This document shows, one piece after another, positions 15,273 through 23,881 of a stretch of DNA of 33,633 nt. The stretch is taken from positions 1-33,633 of the forward strand of contig JAITJW010000103.1 in assembly GCA_031278715.1 (NCBI GenBank), read 5' to 3'. Source of the DNA: Treponema sp. Lineage in GTDB: Bacteria > Spirochaetota > Spirochaetia > Treponematales > Breznakiellaceae. Each line of letters begins with the position of its first letter. Within the stretch, counting starts at the first letter, position 1. Made by a program: the position numbers and the translations under genes. The notes below the pieces were generated by a model. The model was not told where the DNA came from and ran no database searches. It saw nothing but the letters and a program-made list of their open reading frames with translations.

Positions 15273-15719
15273 ATGGACATAGGAGCGATTGGAACCCAGT
15301 ACCTTGAACAGTACCGCTACAGTGTAGAGAATCTGCCGCTTGCCCGTAATTCCGGACTTTCCGCAGAGACGCCTGCGTTTGCGGATTACCTGGAACAGGA
15401 TGAGAAGGCTGCAGCGGCCCCGGAAGAAGCCTCCACAGGGCCCCAAAAACCTTACGTTGACAAAACCAGTAAGCTCTACGAACAATGCCAGGAATTGGAA
15501 ACTTTCCTGGTTAAAAACCTTCTTACGGGAATGAGGAACACCGTACAGAAAAGCGGTCTCATTGAAGATGGTCTGGCCGGCCAATTTTACGAGGATATGC
15601 TCTGGGATGAATACGCCAAAAGTTTTACCCGGAACGCCGGATTCGGCCTGGCCGATCAGGCCTACCTGGAATTGACAGGCCAGCGATCCGGCCGTGTCCG
15701 CTCAACCCCGGTGAATTAG
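15273..15719 (+). CDS. flgJ: FlgJ-type rod-binding protein without hydrolase domain
   Basis: A 148-residue protein whose residues about 65-140 match the rod-binding domain of FlgJ: KLYEQCQELETFLVKNLLTG, then GLIEDGLAGQFYEDMLWDEYAK and GFGLADQAYLEL. The peptidoglycan-cleaving C-terminal domain found in enteric FlgJ is absent, as in other single-domain FlgJ proteins. It should act as rod cap or scaffold in the periplasm. AAGGAG lies upstream of the ATG. It is the last gene of the flgF-flgG run; a possible hairpin CCGGC/GCCGG (15738-15752) follows but has no T-tract. Confidence 0.88.
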   Translation: MDIGAIGTQYLEQYRYSVENLPLARNSGLSAETPAFADYLEQDEKAAAAPEEASTGPQKPYVDKTSKLYEQCQELETFLVKNLLTGMRNTVQKSGLIEDGLAGQFYEDMLWDEYAKSFTRNAGFGLADQAYLELTGQRSGRVRSTPVN

Positions 15720-15767
15720 AGTCTGCCCGCAGCGTAACCGGCGTTGTGGCCGGATTCAAATGAAAAC

Positions 15768-16478
15768 TCAGCGGGGGGTCTGGATACCACTTGCCAGGTA
15801 CACTACGATGTTGTAAAAACCGTGGGCCAGGGCAAGCCCGTGGAGCCCGTGGAAACGGACATAGGCCAGGGCCAGGATCATGGCCGCCAGGATGGAATTC
15901 ATGGTCCCCCAGGGACCTTCGTACACGTGGCAGAAGCTGAAAAGGACGGTGGAAATCAGGAAAAAAGCCCGGGTGCCCAGGCCGCATTTCCTGATTTTTT
16001 CCTCCAGATAGTACCTGAAATAGCTTTCCTCAAGATAACCGGTACTGATGCATGAAAGAAAAACCACAAAAAAGCCGGCAGCGTCTGCGGGCGCCTCAAT
16101 TTTGAAACCTTCGGGAATTTCGGGAAAAAGGGCGGCAATTCGGGAAACACAAATACCCGTAAGGATCAGGGCGGGAAAAACCACCAGAAAAGTAAAAAGA
16201 TCCTGCAAACCGGGCAGGGAGACCCTTCCGCTTTGGCCGGACTTCCACTGTAAATACCAGATAAGGGCCAGGGCGGGCAGACTGTAGGCGGCAATACGGA
16301 TAATCTCACGGCTCATGGAAAAAACCGCCAGTTCCGCGGGGGGCTCGTGATGCAACGCACCGGGCAAGAACAGGATGCCGTACAAAATAAGGGGCTCAAG
16401 AAACATATCCGGCGTAACGTTGGGATGCCCCAGGGTCTTATGGTCGTGGATTTGGGGTTCCGGAGGATGTGGGATCAT
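15768..16478 (-). CDS. CPBP-family (CAAX-like) intramembrane metalloprotease
   Basis: A polytopic membrane protein of 236 residues from ATG 16478. The three conserved motifs of the Abi/CPBP family are present: EESYFR (E150, E151, R155), FSFCH (H184) and HGFYN (H219, N223). In bacteria such proteins may cleave prenylated or other membrane substrates or give bacteriocin self-immunity; the substrate is unknown. The frame stays open to 16547, but that start would lie across the ATG of the divergent PilZ gene; ATG 16478 has GGAG 11 bases upstream and leaves room for the promoter, so I prefer it. Confidence 0.85.
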   Translation of the reverse strand: MIPHPPEPQIHDHKTLGHPNVTPDMFLEPLILYGILFLPGALHHEPPAELAVFSMSREIIRIAAYSLPALALIWYLQWKSGQSGRVSLPGLQDLFTFLVVFPALILTGICVSRIAALFPEIPEGFKIEAPADAAGFFVVFLSCISTGYLEESYFRYYLEEKIRKCGLGTRAFFLISTVLFSFCHVYEGPWGTMNSILAAMILALAYVRFHGLHGLALAHGFYNIVVYLASGIQTPR

Positions 16479-16483
16479 GCCTT

Positions 16484-16512
16484 TTGACACTCCGTAGGGG
16501 ACAAGGTATAGT
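16484..16512 (+). promoter_or_regulatory. Strong sigma-70 promoter of the PilZ-comEC-rlu operon
   Basis: TTGACA (16484-16489, 6/6), 17-bp spacer, TATAGT (16507-16512, 5/6). It is the best sigma-70-type match found in the window, 34 bases before the PilZ ATG, with ribosome site GGTGGAG at 16530-16536. The -35 lies six bases from the divergent CPBP gene start, so strong transcription may interfere with that gene. Confidence 0.82.
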
Positions 16513-16545
16513 TTACAGTATAGACCGATGGGTGGAGAATAGTAC

Positions 16546-17877
16546 ATGGCGTTTCTTGTCCTGTTGATCTTTTGCGGGGTTTGTGCCGCTGTTATCTTTT
16601 TTCACCGGAAGTCCGGGATTCAGGTCTCCTGGGTACAGTTCTTTGCCAAGGGAACCGACGCGGGTTTTTCCATCCGGGAGATTGAACTGCTGCGGAAGCT
16701 GGCCACCCTCTGTAACCTTGAGGATCCTTCCTCGCTGTTTTGGTCCCAGAATCAGTTGGATCAGTGTATCCGGGCCCTGGTCAGGGCCCAGCAGAGCGGT
16801 ACGCAGGGGGAAGACCTGGGGGACGAGGATTTCCTTTCCCGGCTTTACGAGTACCGCAAGAAGATCGAAATGGAAAAACCCAGAATAAAAAACGGCATCA
16901 GCAATTCCCGGCAGATCAGCGAAGGCCAGAATTTGCGAATCCTGGTCCCCGGCAGCGGGGTTTTCCGTTCCCAGGTAATCAGGAATACCCCCCAAAACGT
17001 TACCATTTCCCGCCCGGTCAATGACAAGGTCAGTTCAAATTTCTCGTGGATCGGGACAAAGATGTCCGTCTATTTTTGGAGGGAGGATGACGCGGGCTAC
17101 GTATTCGATTCGGAAGCCATAGACGAGGTGTTTGCCAAGGGTATCTCATCCCTCAAAATTTCCCATTCGGACTCCCTGTACCGGACTCAAAAGCGGAAAT
17201 CCATCAGAATAAAGATGCATAAACCGGCATACCTCTACCTGATGGGGCCGGAGGAGGAGGCCGGTAAAGCTGAGATGAGCCCCGGGGCCAGGTGTTTCAT
17301 GGAAGACCTTTCCGATACGGGCTGTGCGCTGATCATAGGCGGTCAGGCGGCTGCAGGAATGAGGATCAAGGTGCAGTTTGCCCTTAACGGTACTCCTATT
17401 TGCATGAGCGGGACGGTCCGTTCGGTAGATTACAAAGAAGCCACCCAGCGTTCCCTGCTACATGTAGAAGCCGATCCGCTGCCGCGTTACGCACAGAACA
17501 AGATCCTGGGTGAAGTTTTCGGTATGCAGAGTAACGATGAAGACGATCTTCCCTACCGGATCTCCGACGAGGCCGCCGGGGCTGTGCCCGGTGAATCCAC
17601 CGCCGCACAAGATGCAGGAAGCGATGTGGATATTCTCACTGTACCCAATGTGGAGCCGGACCGGGTTTCCGTTGCCCCCGCGGAATCGTCTTCAAGCACA
17701 TTCGTGCCGACTACCCCGCGGCCGGCCTTTAGTCCCGGTCCTTCCCCGGCCGCGACCGGCCCGCTCAGCGGGGAGCTGCCCCTGGCCGCCGGCGCGGAGG
17801 GTACGATTCCTGTAGGGACCGCTGTGGGTGATGAGCCGCCCCTTATACCATTCCCACCGGAGGGGGATATCCTGTGA
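16546..17877 (+). CDS. PilZ-domain cyclic di-GMP receptor, membrane-anchored
   Basis: A 443-residue protein with one N-terminal membrane helix (about 2-19), a cytoplasmic helical region, a YcgR-N-like beta domain (about 125-205) and a PilZ domain (about 213-325). Both c-di-GMP motifs are intact: RxxxR as R217-x3-R221 (KRKSIR) and DxSxxG as D254-LSDT-G259. The last 100 residues are a Pro/Ser/Ala-rich, probably disordered tail. It should sense c-di-GMP at the membrane and act on a partner, possibly flagellar or surface functions; the target is unknown. Strong promoter and ribosome site upstream. It shares GTGA with the next gene (four-base overlap), which suggests coupled translation. Confidence 0.93.
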   Translation: MAFLVLLIFCGVCAAVIFFHRKSGIQVSWVQFFAKGTDAGFSIREIELLRKLATLCNLEDPSSLFWSQNQLDQCIRALVRAQQSGTQGEDLGDEDFLSRLYEYRKKIEMEKPRIKNGISNSRQISEGQNLRILVPGSGVFRSQVIRNTPQNVTISRPVNDKVSSNFSWIGTKMSVYFWREDDAGYVFDSEAIDEVFAKGISSLKISHSDSLYRTQKRKSIRIKMHKPAYLYLMGPEEEAGKAEMSPGARCFMEDLSDTGCALIIGGQAAAGMRIKVQFALNGTPICMSGTVRSVDYKEATQRSLLHVEADPLPRYAQNKILGEVFGMQSNDEDDLPYRISDEAAGAVPGESTAAQDAGSDVDILTVPNVEPDRVSVAPAESSSSTFVPTTPRPAFSPGPSPAATGPLSGELPLAAGAEGTIPVGTAVGDEPPLIPFPPEGDIL

Positions 17878-19130
17878 ACAAATACGTGAAGCTTTTTTCA
17901 AAACCGCTGGTATTCCCAAAAACGGGGACTTTACGGGCGCTGGCCCTGCTGTGTCTCCTTGCTGCGGGAACGGCTGTAAGGGCCCAGGATTCGATACTCA
18001 ATTCCTATCAGCGGAATTTTATGCGGGCCAGTCTTTCCACTAAGGCGGGGATCCTGTTGGACGCCGCTACCGACGACCGGGCATCGGAATTTATCGGCCA
18101 GCTTTATGAATACGCCCTGAATTTTTCCCTGCAAAACGCCGAACTTCTGCGGGGCGATCCTGAGCTTCTTAATTTGACGGTCATTGCGGCCAGGGGGGCG
18201 GGGACCGGTTCCTATACCCGGAGCATCGATACCCTGTGGAATGTCTTTAACAGTTTTCGGGATTCCCAGGTTAAAATTGCCGTCCTTGACGCGCTGGCGC
18301 TTCTTGCCACGGGGAATGTTCAGATTGTTGAACACCTTAACCAATTCCTGGCGAATCAGAACAGCCTGTACCGTTCCAATATGGATGTGGATATTTCCAC
18401 GGTTTCCGCCTGTATAAACGCCCTGGGGATCCTGGGGGGTGAAAGTTCTTTTCCGGTTCTTTTTGCAGTTATTATTGCCGGTTACCCTGAACCTCTGGGA
18501 GCCCAGGCGGCGGAGGCCCTGGAAAAACTCCCCGGAGATACGAAGGCGAATTTAACAGAGATACTGCGGAAAAACCCGCCGGTGGAAAAACTGGCCGTCT
18601 TCCGGGCGGCTGTTTCCAGCCGGGGCATGAGCAGCGCGGAAAAAGGCGCCTTCGCCCAAACCGCGCTGGAAATCGGCATGCAAAAGGATTCCGCGCTCAA
18701 CGGTAACGGAACCGCCCTGGCCTTGCTGTGTTCCCTGGCAATACAGACATTACGGGATCTTGAATGGACCAGGGCGGATCAGGTTGTGTTACGGTATTTC
18801 TACCAGGTCCAGTCGGAATATCAGGAAGACCGGACGACCCAGCGCCGCGATCTGCTTTTGGAGGTAATTTCCTGCCTTGCCGTTATGGACAGTTCCGATG
18901 CGGCCCAGGCCCTTTCCCTTCAATTGGGTTACCTGAATTCCCAATTTGAACGGACCAGTAAAGATAAAACCGGTGAATATGACGAATCCCTTGTGCTGGG
19001 GGTTATTAACGCCCTTGGACAGTTGGGGGATCGAGTCGCCTTTGATAATCTTCACTACGTTGGCTATCTGGATTATCCTGAGCGCATCAAGGCTGCGGCC
19101 AGGGAGGCGTTGAATAACCTTTCATGGTAA
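17874..19130 (+). CDS. Exported HEAT-repeat-like protein
   Basis: A 418-residue protein with an N-terminal signal peptide (hydrophobic core LRALALLCLLAAGT, probable cleavage after V-R-A at about 38). The rest is almost all helical, with repeated Ala/Leu-rich pairs such as VKIAVLDALALLATG, VSACINALGILGG, LGAQAAEALEKLPG and VLGVINALGQLGD, the pattern of HEAT/armadillo repeats. It should be a periplasmic scaffold or adaptor. Start GTG 17874 overlaps the PilZ stop; its own stop overlaps the comEC ATG by seven bases. I do not recognise a named family. Confidence 0.82.
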   Translation: MNKYVKLFSKPLVFPKTGTLRALALLCLLAAGTAVRAQDSILNSYQRNFMRASLSTKAGILLDAATDDRASEFIGQLYEYALNFSLQNAELLRGDPELLNLTVIAARGAGTGSYTRSIDTLWNVFNSFRDSQVKIAVLDALALLATGNVQIVEHLNQFLANQNSLYRSNMDVDISTVSACINALGILGGESSFPVLFAVIIAGYPEPLGAQAAEALEKLPGDTKANLTEILRKNPPVEKLAVFRAAVSSRGMSSAEKGAFAQTALEIGMQKDSALNGNGTALALLCSLAIQTLRDLEWTRADQVVLRYFYQVQSEYQEDRTTQRRDLLLEVISCLAVMDSSDAAQALSLQLGYLNSQFERTSKDKTGEYDESLVLGVINALGQLGDRVAFDNLHYVGYLDYPERIKAAAREALNNLSW

Positions 19131-20698
19131 ACCAGGATCGTTTGTTTCCCCTTTCCAGCCTTACCGCGGGGACGGTTCTCTCCTATTACGGGGTTTACCT
19201 TCTTAGTTCATGCGGTTTTTTTCCGGATTCCGGCCTGTTCTCCGGCGCCGGGCGGCCTTTTATCCTGGCCGCGGTGGTGTTGTGGTCCGTTCTCCTGGTA
19301 CTGAGTTCTCCGCCCGTCATATCACAGCGGCCCCGGCGGCGGTTTTGTGTTTTAGGCTTCACGTTTGCCGCCGGTCTTGTTCTGGGCGCCGTCTTTGCCG
19401 GCCGTATACCCGGTCCGCCCGGTTTAGGATTACCCGCCGGCGAGGTTAGCGCCCTTGAAGGGGTCTTGCTGGAAGACCCCCGGAAAATCGCCGGGGGAAA
19501 CGGCATGGGCCGGCTTGAATTAAGGCAGGCCTGGACCCCCGGTACTACCGCTATCGGCGGCGCCGGGGTTCGCAGTTCCGCCCGCGGCAGGGTAACGGTG
19601 ATATTTCCCGGCGGCCGTCTTGAGGACCTGAAAGAATTCGGCAGGAAATGCGTGGTGTACCTTGAGGGCGGTTTTATAAGGCCCCAGCCTGGAGAGCCCG
19701 ACCCCGGTATGTTCCGGGCCGTGGGAGTTCATGTAATTTCCCCGGCGCCGCCGCTTGAACGGCTCCGTACCGGCCTGCGGCAAAGCCTGGTTTCTCTTTT
19801 AAGCCGCCCGGATAATCAAAGCTGGGGAAGCCTTTCACTGGCCCTGCTGCTGGGCGTGCGGGATAACCTGGATTCGGACCTTGCCCGCTCGTACCGGGAA
19901 GCCGGGGTTTCCCATGTACTTGCCCTGTCGGGTATGCACCTGGCCGTCCTCTCCGCCCTTATCGCCTTTCTGTTCAAGCCGGTCCTTGGTTCACGATGGG
20001 CGGCCCTGATCGGCGCCCTGTTTATCGTGCTTTACGTGTTTCTGGTAGGTTCTCAGCCCTCCCTGGACCGGGCGGTGATCATGTACCTCCTGGGAGCCCT
20101 GGCGATAGTTTGTTCCCTGACACGGAACCCCGTCTCCCTTCTTAATCTGGCCTTTATTGTGCAGATCATCTGGCAGCCTGAAGCGGGAATTGCCGTTTCT
20201 TTTGTGTTGTCTTACCTGGCCCTCTGGGGAATCCTCCACCTTGGCGTAAAAATAGCCGGGCTGTTTCGGGGCCGAATTCCCCCGGTTCTGCTTCAGGGGC
20301 TTTCCGCTTCCCTGGGGGCCTTTATAGCCACCGCCTCAGTCAGCGCCGCCAATTTCGGAGCGCTGCAGCCCGCGGGCATCCTGACGGGCCTGGTGATTGT
20401 CCCCTTGACAAGTCTGTTTATGGTTTTGACCATCGCCTATCTGGTCCTCGTTCCGTTCCTGCCGTTCCTGTCGCAGTTACTTGGCTTAGGCCTTTCCCTG
20501 CTGTACAAAACCCTGAATGTCCTGGTGGGCTTTTCCGCCGGTCTTCCGGGAATTGCGCTGAATCTCAATTCCTCCGGAACGGTAAAACTATCCGCGTGGC
20601 TTTGGGTACCGGGTTTGTCGATCCTGCTTGCCGGTCTCATCGTTGTCTTTGCCCGGCGCCGTGCCCGTGCCGCCGCCTGTATCCCGGCCCTGCCCTGA
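19124..20698 (+). CDS. comEC: ComEC/Rec2-family DNA uptake channel protein
   Basis: A 524-residue polytopic inner-membrane protein. An N-terminal hydrophobic pair of helices and DUF4131-like soluble segment (about 1-215) precede the competence domain: LALLLGVRDNLDSDLARSY, then GVSHVLALSGMHLAVLSAL, and further helices to about 515. In competent bacteria ComEC carries single-stranded DNA across the inner membrane. The metallo-beta-lactamase domain that many ComEC proteins carry at the C-terminus is missing, and no comEA or other competence gene is in the window, so natural uptake is unproven. Start ATG 19124 overlaps the upstream stop. Confidence 0.92.
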   Translation: MVNQDRLFPLSSLTAGTVLSYYGVYLLSSCGFFPDSGLFSGAGRPFILAAVVLWSVLLVLSSPPVISQRPRRRFCVLGFTFAAGLVLGAVFAGRIPGPPGLGLPAGEVSALEGVLLEDPRKIAGGNGMGRLELRQAWTPGTTAIGGAGVRSSARGRVTVIFPGGRLEDLKEFGRKCVVYLEGGFIRPQPGEPDPGMFRAVGVHVISPAPPLERLRTGLRQSLVSLLSRPDNQSWGSLSLALLLGVRDNLDSDLARSYREAGVSHVLALSGMHLAVLSALIAFLFKPVLGSRWAALIGALFIVLYVFLVGSQPSLDRAVIMYLLGALAIVCSLTRNPVSLLNLAFIVQIIWQPEAGIAVSFVLSYLALWGILHLGVKIAGLFRGRIPPVLLQGLSASLGAFIATASVSAANFGALQPAGILTGLVIVPLTSLFMVLTIAYLVLVPFLPFLSQLLGLGLSLLYKTLNVLVGFSAGLPGIALNLNSSGTVKLSAWLWVPGLSILLAGLIVVFARRRARAAACIPALP

Positions 20699-20714
20699 CC
20701 GGGCAACTCCTGTT

Positions 20715-21614
20715 ATGTGCGGCCTGCCCCTTAATTACGATTCCCCCCTGGCGCTCAAAGCTCTTCTGGAGAAGCGGGGTCTTGGGATGCGGAAAAGACT
20801 GGGGCAAAATTTTTTGATCAAGGGCGCTATCCGTAAAAAACTGGCAGCCGCTCTGGAGTTAAGGCCGGGAGACGGGGTCTGGGAAATTGGTCCCGGCCTG
20901 GGAGCCATGACCGCGGAGCTTCTTGAACAGGGGGCCAGGGTAAAGGCTTTCGAGATCGATCCTGGGTTCCTGGAATTTTTACAGGAGGAATTCAGCGGCA
21001 ATCCCGGTTTTTCCCTGGTACCCGGAGATGTGCTTAAAACCTGGAAGGGGGAGGCGGAGGTTCCCTTTCTTTTAGGGAATCTACCCTACAACATTGCCGC
21101 CGCTCTTTTGGGGGATTTTGCAGAAGGGAACCGTTTTTTTAGGCGCATGGTAGTAACCGTGCAAAAGGAGCTGGGATGCCGTTTAACAGCCCGGCCCGGG
21201 CAGGCCGACTATTCGTCCTTTACGGTACTTATTGCCGGGCTGTACAAGATAAAATCCCTGGTAACTATGGGCGCATCATGTTTCTATCCGCCGCCCCGCG
21301 TCGATTCGGTGGGCATCAGGCTCGATCTAAGGGAAGAGTGTATCCCCCCGCTTACCGGTAAAATCACACACCCTTTCCCACCCCTTATGTACCCTATGGT
21401 ACGGCGGCTCTTTTCTTCCCGGCGTAAAACCGTTAAAAATAGTTTATGGGCATTTGTCTCCTCCCGCTCCGGTATGGAACAGGGGGCACGGGATTTAACC
21501 ATGAGCGCCCTGGAGTACTGTGGAATACGGCCGGATGAGCGTCCTGAAAATTTGGACATTCCCCAGTTTCGGGAATTGGCCCTGCAGTTACAACGTCTTG
21601 GCTTGGGGGAATAG
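20715..21614 (+). CDS. rsmA: 16S rRNA dimethyladenosine transferase RsmA/KsgA
   Basis: SAM-dependent enzyme that dimethylates two adjacent adenines near the 3' end of 16S rRNA during small-subunit assembly. From ATG 20715 it has 299 residues, somewhat above the common 270. Motifs: RLGQNFLI, SAM-binding WEIGPGLGAMT, acidic EIDPGF, PGDVLK and catalytic NLPYNIAAALL. The C-terminal helical domain includes FSSRRKTVKNSL. The frame is open to 20628 but that would lie inside comEC. The ribosome site is weak, consistent with coupling to comEC, 16 bases upstream. Confidence 0.96.
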   Translation: MCGLPLNYDSPLALKALLEKRGLGMRKRLGQNFLIKGAIRKKLAAALELRPGDGVWEIGPGLGAMTAELLEQGARVKAFEIDPGFLEFLQEEFSGNPGFSLVPGDVLKTWKGEAEVPFLLGNLPYNIAAALLGDFAEGNRFFRRMVVTVQKELGCRLTARPGQADYSSFTVLIAGLYKIKSLVTMGASCFYPPPRVDSVGIRLDLREECIPPLTGKITHPFPPLMYPMVRRLFSSRRKTVKNSLWAFVSSRSGMEQGARDLTMSALEYCGIRPDERPENLDIPQFRELALQLQRLGLGE

Positions 21615-21615
21615 A

Positions 21616-22347
21616 TTGTCTATCGCATCGGCTTTGGAATCCATTGAGGAACGAATACAAAAAGCCTGCACACATTCGGGAAGAAAGCGGGAAAATATCC
21701 GGCTTATGGCGGTTTCCAAGTTTCAACCTGTCGCCGGTATAGAAGAAGCCCGCAAAAACGGCGTGCGGCTTTTTGGGGAAAACCGGGTTCAGGAAGCCGT
21801 GGAAAAATTCTCCACCTTCACCGGGGAATCCCCCCGGTCCGGCGGGACGGTCCTGTCCCGGACCCTGTTTCGGGACTGTGAAGTCCACATGATTGGATCC
21901 CTGCAGCGGAACAAGGCAAAAGTGGCGGCCCGTATCTTCGACTGCATTCAGTCGCTTGACCGGAACGAGATCATCGCGGAGCTTGCCAAACATGCCGGGG
22001 AGCGGGAAAAACCCCTGCCAGTATTGCTGGAACTCCATACGGGAGAATCCTCAAAGTCCGGGTTTCCTGACGAGGAGAGCCTTATAAGGGCGGCGGAACA
22101 GATCCTCTCGTCACCCGGACTTTCGGCAGCGGGGCTTATGACGATGGCCCCTTTTAATACCGGCGAATCATCAATTCGTGCCTCGTTTCGGGCCCTGGTT
22201 CACGCACAGGGGGTACTGGTTTCTCATTTTCCCCAGGCGGACTGGTCCTGCCTTTCAATGGGCATGTCGGGTGATTTTGAAATTGCCGTTGAAGAAGGTT
22301 CCACCCTGCTGCGCATTGGCACGGCAATTTTTGGAGAACGGCCTTAA
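21616..22347 (+). CDS. PLP homeostasis protein, YggS/PROSC family
   Basis: A 243-residue alanine-racemase-fold protein without the racemase C-terminal domain; it binds PLP and keeps free PLP and amino-acid pools in balance. Key segments are LMAVSKFQP with the PLP lysine, FGENRVQEAVEK, HMIGSLQRNKAK, and the C-terminal LSMGMSGDFEIAVEEGSTLLRIGTAIFG. Start TTG 21616 is chosen: GGGGGA lies just before it, it gives the family's normal length, and it begins one base after the rsmA stop. An upstream in-frame ATG would sit inside rsmA. The stop overlaps the next ATG (TAATG). Confidence 0.95.
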   Translation: MSIASALESIEERIQKACTHSGRKRENIRLMAVSKFQPVAGIEEARKNGVRLFGENRVQEAVEKFSTFTGESPRSGGTVLSRTLFRDCEVHMIGSLQRNKAKVAARIFDCIQSLDRNEIIAELAKHAGEREKPLPVLLELHTGESSKSGFPDEESLIRAAEQILSSPGLSAAGLMTMAPFNTGESSIRASFRALVHAQGVLVSHFPQADWSCLSMGMSGDFEIAVEEGSTLLRIGTAIFGERP

Positions 22348-22901
22348 TGATGGTGATAGCTATGAAACAAACATACTGTTTTTTACCGATCCTTGTTTTC
22401 AGTATTATGGGTATCGTTCCCGTTTCAGCCCAAACATCCACACAGGGAAGGACTCAGACAGTTGCCCCCAATATTCTGCCCGATGTCCGTTCTCCTTCAT
22501 CGGAATATCCCCTGTGGGTCCAGGACATTAGGCGGGGGGAAATTGTGGCCTTCGGCAGTTTTCCCTTTACCCTGTTCATCTCTACATTTGCGATGGATTC
22601 CGTTCGTTTTTTCAAGAACGATATGAACAGAGCCTATCTCCCCTGGCCATTTAAGGGACCGGGGGCACTCGAAATGACCAGGGAAGAAAAAAAACAAACC
22701 TTCATGATTGCCGTTACCGCTTCCATTACGATAGCGGTTATTGATTTTGCCATTGTTAAGCTGAAACGGCACAGGGAAGCGCGGCGGGAACAGATGCGGG
22801 ATAGCGGCGGGGATATTCATGTTACCCGCAGCCCCATAACCGGTAACACGGATACGGCGGCGAACCCGGAAGAACCTCCTCCTGAGGAGAAAAACCCCTA
22901 A
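22347..22901 (+). CDS. Small exported membrane protein of unknown function
   Basis: A 184-residue protein with a signal peptide (hydrophobic LPILVFSIMGIV, likely cut after V-S-A before Q). The middle holds FTLFISTFAMDSVRFF, and a membrane helix lies at about 114-130 (FMIAVTASITIAVIDFAIV), followed by a basic stretch and a Pro/Glu-rich tail. GGAG sits ten bases before ATG 22347; in-frame ATG 22362 is a possible alternative start. It is tied to yggS and to the rluD-like gene by one-base TAATG overlaps, so it is surely cotranscribed. I do not recognise the family. Confidence 0.8.
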   Translation: MMVIAMKQTYCFLPILVFSIMGIVPVSAQTSTQGRTQTVAPNILPDVRSPSSEYPLWVQDIRRGEIVAFGSFPFTLFISTFAMDSVRFFKNDMNRAYLPWPFKGPGALEMTREEKKQTFMIAVTASITIAVIDFAIVKLKRHREARREQMRDSGGDIHVTRSPITGNTDTAANPEEPPPEEKNP

Positions 22902-23875
22902 TGCCGGTTTTTTCAGGGATTGTGGAAGATACGGCAGGGCTCCGGCTTGACCGCTACGTCTCCGAATATCTTGGCCTGCTTTCGCGTTCCCAGGTAAGGT
23001 CCCGTTCCATGAGTGCCCTGGTAAACGGGAAACAGGTTAAGCGCTCACGGGTCGTAAAAACCGGTGATTCTCTGGAACTTTCCTGGGAAGAGGCGGAAAA
23101 TCCGAATGTAGAGCCCCAGGATATTCCCCTTACGGTACTCTATGAGGATCCCCGCGTGATTGTTATCGACAAAGCCCAGGGGATGGTGGTTCATCCGGGG
23201 GCGGGGAATCATTCGGGGACCCTGGTAAACGCCCTGCTGTTCAGACGTATGGCGGCCGGCGCTCCTCCGGCCCTGCCGGTCCCCGGAGACCCTTTCCGTC
23301 CGGGGATTGTACACCGGCTGGACAAGGACACCTCCGGGGTGATGATCTGCGCCTGGGACGCCGGGACTCTTGCCTTTCTTTCGGAACAGTTCAAAACCAG
23401 AAAAGTACGGAAACGCTACGTGGCAATTCTGCGGGGTGTTCCCGCTGAAGAATCCGGGCGGATCAAAACCCTACTCTGCCGGGACAGCCGGGACCGTAAA
23501 CGTTTTACCGTTGGGGAACGGGGAAAAGAGGCCCTTAGTTATTTCAAGATCATCCGTTCCTGGGCCAGCCATTCCCTGGTACTCCTGTATCCCCGTACCG
23601 GGCGTACCCACCAGCTTAGAGTCCAGATGGCCTGGCTGGGGTATCCCATTGTGGGCGATCCGCTGTACGGTTCCCGCGACCGGCTGTTTCCCGGGGCGGC
23701 CATGATGCTCCACGCCAAAAATTTAAGCATTAGCCTGCCCGGAGAACATGAGCGGCGGATATTCTCAAGTCCCCTGCCGGATCGTTTCCGGTCTTTGATT
23801 CGAATCCTGGATACAAGGGCGGGCAGGACAGCCGCTTCCTATCCGCGTAGCCGCGTAGTGGAGCAGGATAATTAG
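22901..23875 (+). CDS. Ribosomal large-subunit pseudouridine synthase, RluD-like
   Basis: RluA-family enzyme of 324 residues with an N-terminal S4 RNA-binding domain (about 12-75, LDRYVSEYLGLLSRSQVRSR in part) and a catalytic domain with H-R-L-D141-K-D-T-S-G, where D141 is the nucleophile. The later segments RKRYVAILRG, PRTGRTHQLRVQMAWLGYP and GDPLYGS are standard. It probably isomerises uridines in 23S rRNA helix 69, but RluC-like targets cannot be excluded. ATG overlaps the upstream stop as TAATG. Confidence 0.95.
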   Translation: MPVFSGIVEDTAGLRLDRYVSEYLGLLSRSQVRSRSMSALVNGKQVKRSRVVKTGDSLELSWEEAENPNVEPQDIPLTVLYEDPRVIVIDKAQGMVVHPGAGNHSGTLVNALLFRRMAAGAPPALPVPGDPFRPGIVHRLDKDTSGVMICAWDAGTLAFLSEQFKTRKVRKRYVAILRGVPAEESGRIKTLLCRDSRDRKRFTVGERGKEALSYFKIIRSWASHSLVLLYPRTGRTHQLRVQMAWLGYPIVGDPLYGSRDRLFPGAAMMLHAKNLSISLPGEHERRIFSSPLPDRFRSLIRILDTRAGRTAASYPRSRVVEQDN

Positions 23876-23881
23876 ATTGGG

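Noticed and set aside
15738-15752. CCGGC/GCCGG hairpin as terminator of the flagellar operon
   Set aside because: There is no T-tract on the + strand, so it is mentioned only as a possible structure.
16479-16547. N-terminal extension of the CPBP protease to 16547
   Set aside because: It would overlap the strong promoter and ATG of the divergent PilZ gene and adds a non-conserved stretch; ATG 16478 has its own ribosome site.
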